From: Owenia fusiformis
Taxonomy: Eukaryota > Annelida > Polychaeta > Sabellida > Oweniidae
Assembly (NCBI GenBank): GCA_903813345.2
Contig: CAIIXF020000006.1
Coordinates: forward strand, 29,331,936-29,395,935
DNA: 64,000 bases
Direction of reading: 5' to 3'
Below are positions 1 to 11,279 of this stretch, in pieces. A model generated the notes under the pieces. That model did not search any database, had not been told where the DNA came from, and saw nothing but the letters and a program-made list of their open reading frames with translations. Both the position numbers and the translations under genes were made by a program. Each line of letters starts with the position of its first letter. Positions within the stretch are counted from its first letter, which is position 1.

Positions 1-264
1 GTATTGACCTTTAATACTCTGATCAAGAATCAAGATCTAGTATTTTTTAACAGATTGACATCAGACCTTGAACTGAATATCCCAAAATTTATAATATTGA
101 ATACTGGTACTCAAGTGTTTATTTATATCTAAAGATTGATTAGTTGTATCCTTATATAAGGTTTGTTTTTGTCACAAAATTAGTCTCTGGCCTGGTGCAT
201 TACAGAAAATCATTTGTTTATGAATTTCTTTTTTGGGGAGGGGATAAATGGATATTTTTCTATT

Positions 265-388
265 ATGTCACCTACTACGAATCTCCTACATTTTTGTGGA
301 CAGTGTTCAGCATTCGGCACTTAATATTCGGCAGTTGGCATCTGTAACAAATGGCAGTGATGACATTTTGCATGTTAATGCCTTGTTT
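265..388 (+). repeat. Dispersed repeat family A, copy 1
   Basis: This copy shares a block with five other sites in the window. The order is a TGTCACC/GGTGACAT element, a TTTTTGTGGA run, CAGTGTTCAGC, then a GGCAGTTGGCATCTGTAACA-like block and GACATTTTGCATGTTAATGC. Better copies are at 42872-43022, 54649-54788 and 63228-63350. It looks like a short nonautonomous element; no coding capacity is seen. Confidence 0.7.
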
Positions 389-675
389 ATTTCTTTAAAG
401 ACTTCAAAGCTCTGTATTGCATCCTGATGTGCTAGATAAAATGTTATATTGTATGTAATTTGTTGTTGTTGTAAGTTGATATATGCACTGATACACCCTG
501 CACTTACTTAAGGTGTCGAGTGCAAATATTTTGTGTTATGTTCCAATATGCTGAATTAAAGCAGATAGATAGATGTATTTGGACATGTTTTTTCATCAGT
601 AGTGTGAAAACTATTTCACTCTAACGATCGTTATCGCTGCTTAATATAAGCAATATTCGAATTGGTTGTGACGTT

Positions 676-872
676 ATTGGCCCCCACGTGATCTCTCACT
701 GGTCCCCACGTGGCCTGTTTTGGTCCATTAGATCATGACGGCATAATGCCAAAATGTTTTGTTATTTGTTTACACAACAATCCTATGGTTGCCGTGACGT
801 TGTGATTACTATGGAACCAATAAACCAAAGCTATAATTTGTATATGACGTTACTAATCACGTGGGGGCCAAT
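676..872. mobile_element. Small inverted-repeat element with CACGTG boxes
   Basis: ATTGGCCCCCACGTGAT at 676-692 recurs as its exact reverse complement at 856-872, giving a 197-bp unit with perfect 17-bp terminal inverted repeats. A further CCCCACGTGG lies at about 703-712. The size and structure fit a MITE. No target-site duplication was resolved, so the class is unknown. Confidence 0.5.
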
Positions 873-1846
873 TTGATTCATCAGTTAGTTTTATTTCGTT
901 ATCTATGACCGTTAGCAGTTATCTAACATTTATTTTATAATGGCTATTGCAAGAACTCTACGGTGGGCTTACAATGGAGAAAACCGCATTTTTGTAGCTG
1001 CAAGTTGAGAAAAGCTATTTCAGTTGTCCTTTAAATAAACTATTAACTAGCTGTAAGCGTAATACAGAGAATCAGCATCGCAATTGCATCATTGCTGCTG
1101 TTTGACACTTTATTAAATTTTGTAAATTTCGTTGTTATTCACAAGAATTAAACAGATCTAATTTAATATGATGTGATTGTTTCCAAAATTTCTATAATTT
1201 AAATTAAAGTCTCTCATCTAAAACAACCTCATTTAAGGGCCCTGGATATTCATAAATAACCTTGTTGAGCAAACAGTGACATATTTAACAAAGAGTTGTT
1301 CAGGTTACAAGATTGTTAAACAGTATGTTTTCCAAAGTACATGTATTTCATAATCACAATTTTAGGGTCCTGGATGACAATAAACAACCTTTAAGTTAGA
1401 CAGTATTGTTGCAAATAGACATTATAGCAAAATAAAGTACTTAATGCGCTACTTACCAACTTTAAAGAAACATCTTATGATTTATTAGATATCATTAACA
1501 CAAGAAAAAATAAGCTACTTCATTCTGCCTAGTGCACTTGATAAAGTGGTGGCAAAGACTAAAGAGTGAAAAATCTTTTAAAATATTCAGTCATCAATTT
1601 ATTCCCATCTTTTACCATTCTATTTCATTTTTTTATCTCAACAAAACCTTAAGCTTCATCAATCATCTCAAAAAAATGTTGATTTATTTGTAATATAGTA
1701 ATTAACATGGCAAAAATGCTTAATTTAACCTAGCCGCTGTCACGGGTATTGTGAATATTGTAAAAAAAGAAACCATAAAAACTAAAAAGAAACTTACAGT
1801 TTCTTAGTATGTGAACCAATGGAAATTTAGTTACTATATTTTTCAG

Positions 1847-1880
1847 TGGGCCTTCTTCCATCAACCCCATTACAGAGGAA
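1847..1880 (+). CDS. 34-nt microexon of the acetyltransferase (GPSSINP)
   Basis: The acceptor TTTTTCAG ends at 1846 and the donor GTAAGT starts at 1881. One base completes a split codon, then eleven codons read [11 protein letters not shown]. This matches the family's glycine-rich loop just before the Y-x-x-x-FP segment that opens the next exon at 2246. The previous exon must therefore end in phase 2. The exon is too short to find from open frames alone. Confidence 0.85.
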
Positions 1881-4800
1881 GTAAGTTTTTGTTTCCTCCA
1901 AATCTTTTTCATGCACTACCTTTCAAAATGCACACTGTATTTATTTAAATTAAAAAATGAGTTCTAAAGCCTGTCTTTGATCTTTATTATTTTATTTTCT
2001 GCATTTCTGCATCCTTGAGGCAAAAATGCTTCAAAATGCACAATGTATTTATTCATATTAAAATTAAAGAATGAGTTCTGAAACTTTTCACCCTTTTCAA
2101 AAATTAAAATTGATCTTTATTTTGTTCTCTGCATTTATCATACCATTCTCTAGGAATTTTGAGGCAAAATGTCTTCAATTTGGTAGAGATAAACATCTCT
2201 GAAATTAACCAATCTCACAAATTAAAACAATATGTTTATTTCCAGCCATATGCCACTACATTTCCTATTATCAGTGTACAGGACATGGTCAATGCTCACT
2301 TCTTACTGCTGGACAGTTTGGGAATAAAAAAGGTATGCATTCACTTGACCTTTACTTTATATCATGGGCAGAAAAAATGGAATATATCATGGGAGTATCC
2401 AATTGGATATATCATGGGAGTATCCAATGGAATATATCATGGGAGTATCCAATTGGATATATCATGGGAGTATCCAATTGGATATATCATGGGAGTATCC
2501 AACTGGATATATCATGGGTAGTATCCATGAGAACATATTGTGGGAGTATCCAAGGGAATTTATGGATAATATCAAAGGGAATATCATGGGGAATATCCAA
2601 TTGAATATATCATGGGTAGTATCCATGAGAACATATTGTTGGAGTATCCAAGGGAATTTATCATGGGTAGTATCCATGAGAACATATTGTGGGAGTATCC
2701 AAGGGAATTTATGGATAATATCAAAGGGAATATCATGGGGAATATCCAAGGGAATATATCATGGGTAGTATCCATGAGAACGTATTTTGGGAGTATCCAA
2801 GGGAATTTATGGATAATATCAAAGGGAATATCATGGGGAATATCCAAGGGAATATATCATGAGTAGTATCCATGAGAACATATTGTGGGAGTATCCAAGG
2901 GAATTTATGGATAATATCAAAGGGAATATCATGGGGAATATCCAAGGGAATATATCATAGATAGTAACCATGAAAAGATACCGATTGAGTATCCCAGGTA
3001 AGTGAATGTATCATCTGTAATATCCAAGGAAACATATCATGTGTAGGACATGTATCTAAGGGAATATTTCATGGGTAAAATCCAAGAGAATAAATCATGG
3101 AGATTTTCCGAGGGAATATAAATGTAGGGCTCTAAAAATGGGCTAAAAAGCTAAGACATATTGTGCATGAATAATTGGAAAGTTAATAGACTAGACCACA
3201 CGAGACTAGACTAGTTAAACATTATAAGTTCATTGCGACAAATGTTACATAGTTGATGTGTCTGGGTGTAATCATAAAGTAATGTTACAATGAAATTTCA
3301 AAGCATTTTAACACATTGGAAATATCTCAATGTTTCAGCTCCATACATGTGTCGGCTCGAGTCTCGGAGGAATGTTATCTCTCACTGCTGCTGTGCAATA
3401 CCCAGAAAGGGTTGGCAGGTATGTGTGTTATACACTGTGTATTTGTACACTGTGTATGTATGGACTATGTGTACTTTAATATATACACAGTATGTGGAAT
3501 TTCTATATGAACAAAGTTCCGAAAACTCACTTTTTCCCCTTTAGCTCTTTAACATGGTCCCCTTTACCTTTGATATATACTTGGATGGGTTTGTGATCTG
3601 TAAACCTTTCTGTTTCTTCTTTTAGATTTGTGTCTATATCGTCATGTGCAATGTCACACCCCTCATCAATAGCCATGAGGTACTTACAGAGGAAGAATAT
3701 AATGACAGACCCTAACTGGAACAAGGGATACTATTACAATGGGAAGTATCCTAGAATGGGGATGAAGCTAGCCAGGTATTGTACCCTTTTAAAGTTTCAG
3801 TTTGCTTTGTTACTATTCTCTCAGCAAATTTCAAAATCAAATGTCAAAATTTTCAATTGATTCTGAATAATCTTCAAATGGTATTGGATAATCTTCAAAT
3901 GGTTTTGGATAATCTTCAGATATTATCGCATAATCTTCAACTGGTGTTTGATGATCTTCATTTGTTTTGTGTGTACATTCCTTAAATGATATTCGATAAT
4001 CTTCAAATGGTTTTGGATGATTTTCAAATTTTTTAATAAAATCTTCAAATAGTATCGCATAATCTTCAAATGGTGTTGGATAATTTTCAAATGGTGTTGG
4101 ATAATCTTCAAATGATGTTCGATAATCTTCATATGGTGTTGGATAATATTCACATGGTGTTGGATAATCTTCAAATATTATCATATAATCTTCAAATGAT
4201 GTTTGATAATCTTCAAATGGTGTTGGATAATCTTCAAATGATGTTGAATAATCTCCAAATGGTGTTTGATAATCTTCAGATGTTGTTGGATAATCTTCAA
4301 ATGGTGTTGGATAATCTTCAAATGATGTTTGATAATCTTCAAATGGTGTTGGATAATCTTAAAATATTATCACATCATCTACAAATGATGTTTGATAATC
4401 TTCAAATGGTGTTGGATAATCTTCAAATGGTGTTGGATAATCTTCAAATGGTGTTTGATAATCTTCAATTGGTGTTGTATAATCTTCAAATGGTGTTTGA
4501 TAATCTTCAAATAGTGATTGATAATCTTCAAATAGTCTTGGATAATCTTCAAATGGTGTTGGATAATCTTCAAATGGTGTTTGATAATCTTCAAATGGTG
4601 TTGGATAATCTTCAAATGGTGTTGGATGATCTTCAAATGGTGTTGGATAATCTTCAAATTTTGTTGCTTAATCTTCAAAACGTTTTGTTATGTTCTTCAA
4701 ATCATGTCTAACATTCTTTTTCTGGTTTCTGTAATGAAATTCTACATTTTCTTTACAGAGAAATTGGGACACTTACCTACAGAAGTGGACCTGAGTGGGA

Positions 4801-7800
4801 TGAAAGGTTTGGGAGAAAGCGCATAGATGAAAATGAGGCTAAAACACCGAGCCTCTGCCCCACCTTTATGATTGAGAACTACCTAGATTACCAGGGGGAG
4901 TCTTTCTGTACAAAGTTTGACCCAAACTCACTGCTCTATATATCAAAGGTAATAAAACATTTGGATGGCAGTAATCCATAATTACAGAGGTAGTTCAGGT
5001 GTATAATTGTAATTTTAGTAAAGGATTTTCAATGTTATTTCCAAAGGGAAATAATGCATATTAATAACTTCAAAACTAACTTATTGTTTCATTCCTTTTG
5101 AATGTCAATAACATCTTTCTTGATCGATGTAAGGTTGACAAACTGTGTCTATGAGGAGACTACATTCTGCCTCGGCTTTCAGAATCTGTTACAAATGGCA
5201 GGTGGTCAATGCCATGATGTCTTTATTTATTGAAATTTAAAATGACATATTAGTCAGATCTTGGGGGAAAATTGTTGTTTAATGTTACTTTTTCAGGCTA
5301 TGGACCTGTTTGATATTGGAGAGGGGTTTAATAGTGTAGATGAGGCTTTGAGCATGACCTCCTGTCCTGCAATGGTGATTGGAGTCCAGACTGACATTTT
5401 GTTCCCCATCTGGCAACAGAGGGAACTTGCAAAGATGCTACAAGATTCAGGTAACTAAAACTAGATTCTAGAAAAAATATGAGATTTTGATACCAGAACT
5501 GTAACTAGAAAGAAGAAGGCTGATTTTTTATTGTTTGAGGATGAATTGAGGGGCTTTAATTAAGAAAAAATAAAACAATTATTCTTTTATGTGTAGCTCT
5601 GAATGTTGATTTTTAATTCATATGGGTTTTTGGAAATGAAAAAAAATCAAAACAGCAAGCAGCTGTATTTTTGTTGGAATAAAGATGGCAGACTAAGTGG
5701 GGAAGAGTTGAAAAAACATTATGTGGGAAATAATATTACGAACCTTTATCTAACTGTTATATTCCAGTTAGTTCAACCATGGTCATCCAGGGATGAGGCA
5801 TTGCGGCGAAATTTTACAGAAAAATGTTAATTCAGATATTTTTACAAAAGAAACTTTAATGTTTTGTGATGTTATTTCACTTTTAAATCACATTTGACTT
5901 GTCAAATAAAATTTTGATCCTGGCTACGCTGATTTCTCAAGTAAAAGTACAATTGATCGGTGACACATGAGAACAATACATTATTAGAACCATTTGTTCA
6001 TATTACATTCTCTGATTTCAGGAAATACTGCTGTGACGTTCTACGAGTTGAATTCCTTATATGGTCATGACACATTCTTGCTTGACTTAAATGGAGTTGG
6101 TGCTGCAGTAAAGGTAATAAATTTAGATCAGGTTATTCATACATTGCATAAGAGGGAGGTTTTGGACACTGATGTAACTGATGTATCCCACACCTGGTTG
6201 CAGGTGCATTTTTTTAACCTTAACTCATTGCTGACCAACCCCGAGATATTTCGTCTATGATGTCGTAATCGGATCTGACCAACCAAGATATATCTCGGGG
6301 TGCTGTCCCATAACTGCCACATAATCTGTACCAATTATCTTACCAAATATACTAGGGGTCACTAGAGGAACCTGGTAGGGTGCAATTGAAATATTTTGTC
6401 ATTGGCCTCACAAATGGCATTTAACTCAGAGCATAGCGTGTTGATACAGTCTATTTTATGCTTATGTGAAAACATGCAATTTTGCTTAATTTTCCATCAA
6501 AGTTGCCAGACGAGCAGAAAACCTCCAAAAATAGCTTTGGCCACCAATGAGTTAAAAGGTAGAATGTATATAGAACTGTAAAATAGGTATGGGATAAACC
6601 CTGTATCAAGAACACTATACAAATGAAACCCTACACTTGAAAACAAAAAACTTGGAAATTCAATACTCTGTTTATACTAATGAATTTAAAATAGAGTAAA
6701 ACCTGTAAATTGGAAATCCTCTTTATACAGAAGTCCTCCATAAGTAGATCACATTTCAAAACTCACTGTAAAATGAACCTTTAACTGGAACACCTCCCGA
6801 ATGTAACAATATTTTGAAGTATAAAGGTGTTCCACTTACACAGGAACTGTGTAAAAATATTTCTACTCTACTTTTTGATTTTTAAAGGAGTGGTATCGAT
6901 ATGGAGAACTGAATTCAACAATGTTTTTCTCTTAAACCAATCATTGAAAACATTCTGTAAAAAACATGGTATTTTATGTTGACTGATTGACAACAATTTA
7001 ATGAGAAAATTATTTAGAAATATAACTGTTTTTGTTAACATTTTTTATTGTTTAGTGCAATTGTTTTTGCTCCTTTCTACCTATTCTTGAGAATGAAATA
7101 AAATGTGTTTCTGAACCTTGTTGGAACAAAATAGCATATACAACATGTTTTTAGACCTCTCAATATTTTAGTTATACGCTTTGAAATCAACACCCACATA
7201 TAACTAGTGGATCTTATCTCATGGCAATTAGGCAATTTTAAAAATGACATGTAATATGTATGAACTTTATAGAAAATATGGTAAATTGATCTTGATGCCA
7301 AATGGCCTTAACCCTATGCATAACCCCGATTCTTATAAAACATTAGAAAGGAGTTGTATCGATATGGAGAACTGAATTCAACAATGTTTTTCTCTTAAAC
7401 CAATCATTGAAAACATTCTCTAGAAAAACACGGTATTTTATGTAATGTTGACTGATTGAAAACAATTTAATGCGAAAATTATTTAGAAATATTTTATATA
7501 ACTGTTTTTGATAACATTTTTGTTTTTTTTAGTGCAATTGTTTTTGCTCCTTTCTACCAATTCTTGAGAATGAAATAAAATGTCTTTCCGAACCTTGTTG
7601 GAACAAAATAGCATATACAACATGTTTTTAGACCTCTCAATATTATAGTTATACAAAGGAATTTTTGGTTGATTTTAAAAAAGTATTCAAAAAATTAAAA
7701 ACAAAATCCCCCCAAAATAGATAAAAATCAAGATAAACCTTTTATTTCATTAACAAGATACTTTTTTAAAATCAACCAAAATTTCTTTTGTACAATTACA

Positions 7801-8329
7801 ATATTGAGAGACCTAAACATGTTGTGTTTATGTCGTTTTGTTCCAATGAGGTTTGGAAAGATGTTTCATTTCACTCTGGAAACATAATACCAAGAACAAA
7901 ACAAGTGTTTGATGTGTTTTCTAAAACAAGATAGATGAAAGTATATATATATTTCAAATTATATTGTTACCATTCAAAAGATGACCATTAAATTGACGAT
8001 GTGTTCAATTTTTGGGATTTTTTTGTGACTGGTGAAAGAGAAACGTGTTTTCAAAAAGTTCTCCATATCGATACCACTCCTTTTACTGTATTAACTTTTT
8101 GTCACTTAGTCACTCCAAATTGATTCATGTCACATGTGAATTTTCTTATGTCACAATTGTTATTTTAAATTGTCGCGTGTCTCAGATAGTTACTTTAAAT
8201 TATGTTATGTCACACATAGTTACTTAGAATGTTCTTGTATTTCAGGGATTTCTAGAGACAGAGCTAAGGGAGACTGGAATGTTAACTGAAAAGAGAAACG
8301 CCCACCAGAGAGACAGGAAACTTTTCTAA
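1847..8329 (+). CDS. MetX/CysA-family O-acetyltransferase (serine or homoserine), 5'-partial, eight exons
   Basis: Exons are 1847-1880, 2246-2332, 3339-3418, 3626-3775, 4759-4948, 5297-5450, 6022-6113 and 8246-8329. All are flanked by AG/GT and joined in one consistent frame, giving about 289 residues and a TAA stop. The family is the alpha/beta-hydrolase acyltransferases that move acetyl from acetyl-CoA to the hydroxyl of homoserine (MetX) or serine (CysA-like), in sulfur amino-acid synthesis. Visible marks are GPSSINP in the first exon, [10 protein letters not shown], the nucleophile elbow [23 protein letters not shown], the acid residue in GVQTDILFP and the catalytic His in YGHDTF. The C-terminus is complete; the N-terminal part with the first strands lies left of the window. 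SHPSSIA, YRSGPEW and [16 protein letters not shown] resemble fungal CysA-type serine acetyltransferases more than bacterial MetX as I recall them, so the acceptor is uncertain. The triad appears intact, so this is not an obvious pseudogene. Confidence 0.9.
2360..3120 (+). repeat. Intronic minisatellite, 25-bp unit with ~98-bp higher-order repeat
   Basis: Between acetyltransferase exons 2246-2332 and 3339-3418. From 2386 to about 2520 the core ATATCATGGGAGTATCCAA repeats every 25 bp (ATCATGGGAG at 2411, 2436, 2461, 2486). From about 2520 the units diverge into a composite that repeats at about 98-99 bp: GAACATATT-like marks lie near 2531, 2629, 2679, 2778 and 2876, with one 50-bp half step. 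The array decays after 2960. Open frames here on both strands are by-products of the repeat. Confidence 0.9.
3855..4700 (+). repeat. Intronic 21-bp minisatellite, about 38 units
   Basis: The unit is GATAATCTTCAAATGGTGTT plus one G, repeated with few indels between exons 3626-3775 and 4759-4948. The period is a multiple of three, so reading frames stay open on both strands. On + this creates a 213-codon frame (4070-4711) of MVLDNLQ-like heptads, and on - a frame of KIIQHHL. The array lies wholly between a clear donor (3776) and acceptor (4758) and interrupts the enzyme, so it is annotated as an intron repeat and not a gene. Confidence 0.9.
6884..8088. mobile_element. Foldback DNA transposon (Harbinger-like TIR/TSD) with duplicated left arm, in intron
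   Basis: AAGGAGTGGTATCGATATGG starts near 6886 and its reverse complement ends near 8083. TTA flanks both outer ends, which suits the 3-bp TSD of PIF/Harbinger elements. A second copy of the left arm starts near 7348 and repeats about 300 bp of the first, including the GAATTCAACAATG and TTGGAACAAAATAGCATA stretches. The segments 7560-7690 and 7755-7870 are inverted copies of each other, so the inner unit folds into a long hairpin. No transposase frame is present. It lies in the last intron of the acetyltransferase gene. Confidence 0.65.
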
Positions 8330-8990
8330 ACTATTACAGAAGAAACTTATTGCCACTTTAAAGGTGTCAATCTGACAATATGCCATCTATGGCTCGAGTA
8401 TTGTCAATAGTATTAAGAAACAAGATTTCTTGATGTGTGTCCTTCTGCCCACCTACCAACCTGACATACAAAATATGCCACACAGTGGATTAATACAGTC
8501 TCTCTTAGTGTACTTGACAAAATTGAAATCAGGGAATTCAAGACAGAAATAAAAAGTCCTTCCTAATGCAACAACAATGGACTATTATTCACACTTCTTT
8601 CAAAAGCAAGCCACCAGAGTTCAATAACCAATGCAGTTTAGTAAAGTGATAGTTGCAGAAAGCATGAAACATGTATTGGTTTGGAAAAGATCAGAAAGAT
8701 TACTTCAGGTCTCAGATTATTATTTTTGAATAACATTTGTTAGTCTCTTTAGAATTTCATGCATTTAATACCAAATGTAGTGTTTTAAACTCCTAGAACG
8801 TCACAGGAGTATTAACCGCCTTGTATATTGTATTTTACTGTGTTGTATTGTAATATTTTGTTTTTTAACAATGTTCATTTTAGAGATCTTGAGATTATTG
8901 AAGTGTAAAGCCTTCTCTATTTTGAGAATTTAAACTTGGATTTTGGGTCTCACTGAATATTTAATAAACTCTAACTTATAGTGAGTTTCC
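8330..8990 (+). other. Putative 3' UTR of the acetyltransferase gene
   Basis: The stop codon TAA ends at 8329. AATAAA polyadenylation signals follow at 8548-8553 and 8963-8968, with further copies at 9127 and 9137. Which one is used cannot be told from sequence. No other coding content is seen. Confidence 0.5.
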
Positions 8991-9046
8991 TATATTGAGC
9001 CCCATGGGCTTATAACCACAGCACTAGTAAATAGTTACCAGTTTCA

Positions 9047-9058
9047 CCACCAGGTGGC
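9047..9058. promoter_or_regulatory. CTCF-like core motif (CCACCAGGTGGC)
   Basis: CCACCAGGTGGC fits the CTCF core consensus CCASYAGRKGGC at every position. It lies about 80 bp past the 3'-most strong polyadenylation signal of the acetyltransferase gene. The same motif, with the same TAGTTACCAGTTTC upstream, recurs at 62794-62805. The core also contains the E-box CAGGTG, so a zinc-finger repressor site or a repeat fragment are alternatives. Confidence 0.4.
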
Positions 9059-9892
9059 TAACTTGCACCAGATATGCTATTCACCCCAGGCTGGAGTATT
9101 TCAATAGTATAGTTTCTAAATAGCTAAATAAAGCTGAATAAAGCTGACATAATAGATGTCACCTTTGTTCATCTTGGGCCAACCTTCCATTGAGTTCTAT
9201 GCTAAAAGCTTGCAATAGTCACTTAATTTCATGATTTATCAAAGATTGTTAGTTAAATCTGTCTGAAATTTGAATGGCATACTATTAAATGACCCTGTCA
9301 ATGAACATATTGTGATTAAACATGAAAATGTTGGTTGTCATACGATTAAACCATCAATGATGATGATCGATTAAAAGCATCAATGGAGATTTGGCCCAAG
9401 TTTTTTTAAAATGTCATGGAGAATGATTTAAATGACATAAATGTGTAAATCAAAGCTATTATTGTTGGAAACATATCACTGAATTCAAATATGCTATTAA
9501 AAAGAAAGAAAAGTAAGTCATTAGAGGTAAAATGTGCAAATCTCTTAAAATCTCATGAAAAAACGAGAATTAGCGAGATTTCAAAATCATTTAGAAACTC
9601 CTCTATTCTATATTTAGCATTATTTATGTATTGTATGCCCAAATAAGGTATGAGTGGCAAATTTTTTTGTATATGTCACACATTATAAGGAATTTAACAA
9701 TAACAAGCTAAAATGTTTAGAGTCTAATGTACAGCTTCAAGCAATGCCTCAGTTTAGGTAAACTTCCATTTATTCATATGGATTCACCCATCACCACCCC
9801 ATTTATTGTCTTCTTGGTGCTTTATTCAAGACTGCAATCTTCAATACATAGTTAGCATAAACACTAAATTACTTAACATATACAGTAAAACC

Positions 9893-10035
9893 TATCTATA
9901 TTGAAGATTTCAGCATTGCTAGGTGTTCACTACAGAGAGGGTAATTTATACAATAGTCAATGAAGTATCTGCGAAGGAAGGGTGTCCATTAGGTGTTCAC
10001 TAGAATTGAGGTGTTCACTAAGACAGGTTTTACTG
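9893..10035. mobile_element. pogo/Tigger-like MITE, 143 bp
   Basis: The left end is TA|CAGTAAAACCTATCTA and the right end is AGACAGGTTTTACTG|TA. It therefore has CAGT-starting inverted repeats and a TA target duplication, as in pogo/Tigger elements. Larger relatives are at 27112-27497 and, degenerate, near 6697, 10449 and 59010. No coding capacity. Confidence 0.7.
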
Positions 10036-10244
10036 TATTTCATTCTTTATAATAAGAGGTCGTTGGGTCTATCTTAAGGGATGATATGATATCTTCCCAA
10101 GAAAATAAAAATCAAAAAAGACTATTTTTCATTTTTTTGTATGGTATTCCTAGTATTTTGTTAATTATGTGAAGTATAACGCTACTATGTAAACCAAATC
10201 GTGTTATGATTGGTTAATGAAAACACAGAACGAAATTCTGTGCT

Positions 10245-10332
10245 AAGAGCTGATGTGAAAAGTCAGTCCACCCTAGTGGGGATTGAACCCAAAACCCCTG
10301 GGTTTCCAGGCGATTGCTCTAACACCATAGAA
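10245..10332 (-). repeat. tRNA-derived SINE fragment or tRNA pseudogene
   Basis: On the minus strand a block reads as an A-box-like TGGTGTTAGAGCAATCG, an anticodon-arm-like CCTGGAAACCCAGG and a B box GGGTTCAATCCCC. The spacing is that of a tRNA. The anticodon loop is too short for a normal tRNA and no acceptor stem was found, so a SINE head or decayed tRNA is more likely than a working tRNA. Confidence 0.5.
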
Positions 10333-11279
10333 ATATGGTCATGTTTTAGGATGTGGGGAAATGATGTGAAATAGTTATGCCATGCAATTGCATTCATATA
10401 TTGTTATATCAGGGTGCACCTAGTTATACTAAGGCAATCATGCATGTAAACCCTGTCATGTGGAACACCTTTGTAAAAACCATTTTCCACAGTTCTTTGA
10501 GCCACTACATTCGAACACCTATAAGTAAAATCTCTTGAAAACTGATTAAGTGGAACTAAGGTGTTCTACGTAGACAAGATTTACTGTATTCACTATGACG
10601 CAAGTCTTGAAATCGATTATGTATGTTTTTTCCAAAAATGTTGATGTATCTGTATGTATCTGTATAGTGAGTGGAGGAACAGCATAAATGAGTGCAATAG
10701 TGAATAAACAGTTCCCAACTAACTACATATAGGTACACATAAATTGTTTGTTTTATTGGTCGGGTTGTTGACTGTTGCCCTTTGTGCAAAATTAAAGTTT
10801 GACTCTCTGGAGTCAGTTTTTTGAGTTCATGACTGAATGAAGTGGCAATTCAGTTCAAAATAGGTGTTTGGTGAAACTGGTAATTTCACAAAAGTGTAAT
10901 GAACTGTTGTGATCTATTATGTCACCAAGGTGAACTTACAAGGCATCTATAGCGACTACTGTCATCACCATGGCACCCTTAGATTGTGTATTTGTTTGTA
11001 CAAAATAGTTTAAGTGGCAACAAAGTGACACATTAAAGTGAAGGGTAAGCTTTTAAAAAAGTGTGAGGTGTTCGAGGCCAATAATATTTTTCTGACTTAT
11101 TTCAGAAAATGCTTTAGTTTTGAATGTTACTCAGCAATAATTCTGAGGACGTCTATTCTACTATTCGCTTTTTGAGTTTAGTTGTAAAGCACATATTGGC
11201 ATTTGTATTGTCTATTGAAGATTGCCTCCAATATTATTTAACACTCGTATATCATTTGCTGCCACTTTAACAGACTGTA

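Larger units (their letters stand above)
1..1846. other. Intron upstream of the first visible acetyltransferase exon
   Basis: No coding exon was recognised here. The exon at 1847 starts inside a codon, so at least one earlier exon lies left of it, probably outside the window. The stretch holds a dispersed repeat copy at about 265-388 and a small inverted-repeat element at 676-872. The short open frames here lack splice sites and protein-like content. Confidence 0.6.

Noticed and set aside
2159-2945. Overlapping frames on both strands in the 25-bp repeat
   Set aside because: They are by-products of the tandem repeat. Only 2246-2332 within the first frame is a real exon.
4070-4711. 213-codon frame of MVLDNLQ heptads as a coiled-coil gene
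   Set aside because: It is the 21-bp minisatellite inside an intron of the acetyltransferase gene; the open frame follows from the period being a multiple of three.
10245-10332. Functional tRNA gene on the minus strand
   Set aside because: A and B boxes are present but the anticodon loop is too short and no acceptor stem pairs; a SINE or pseudogene fits better.
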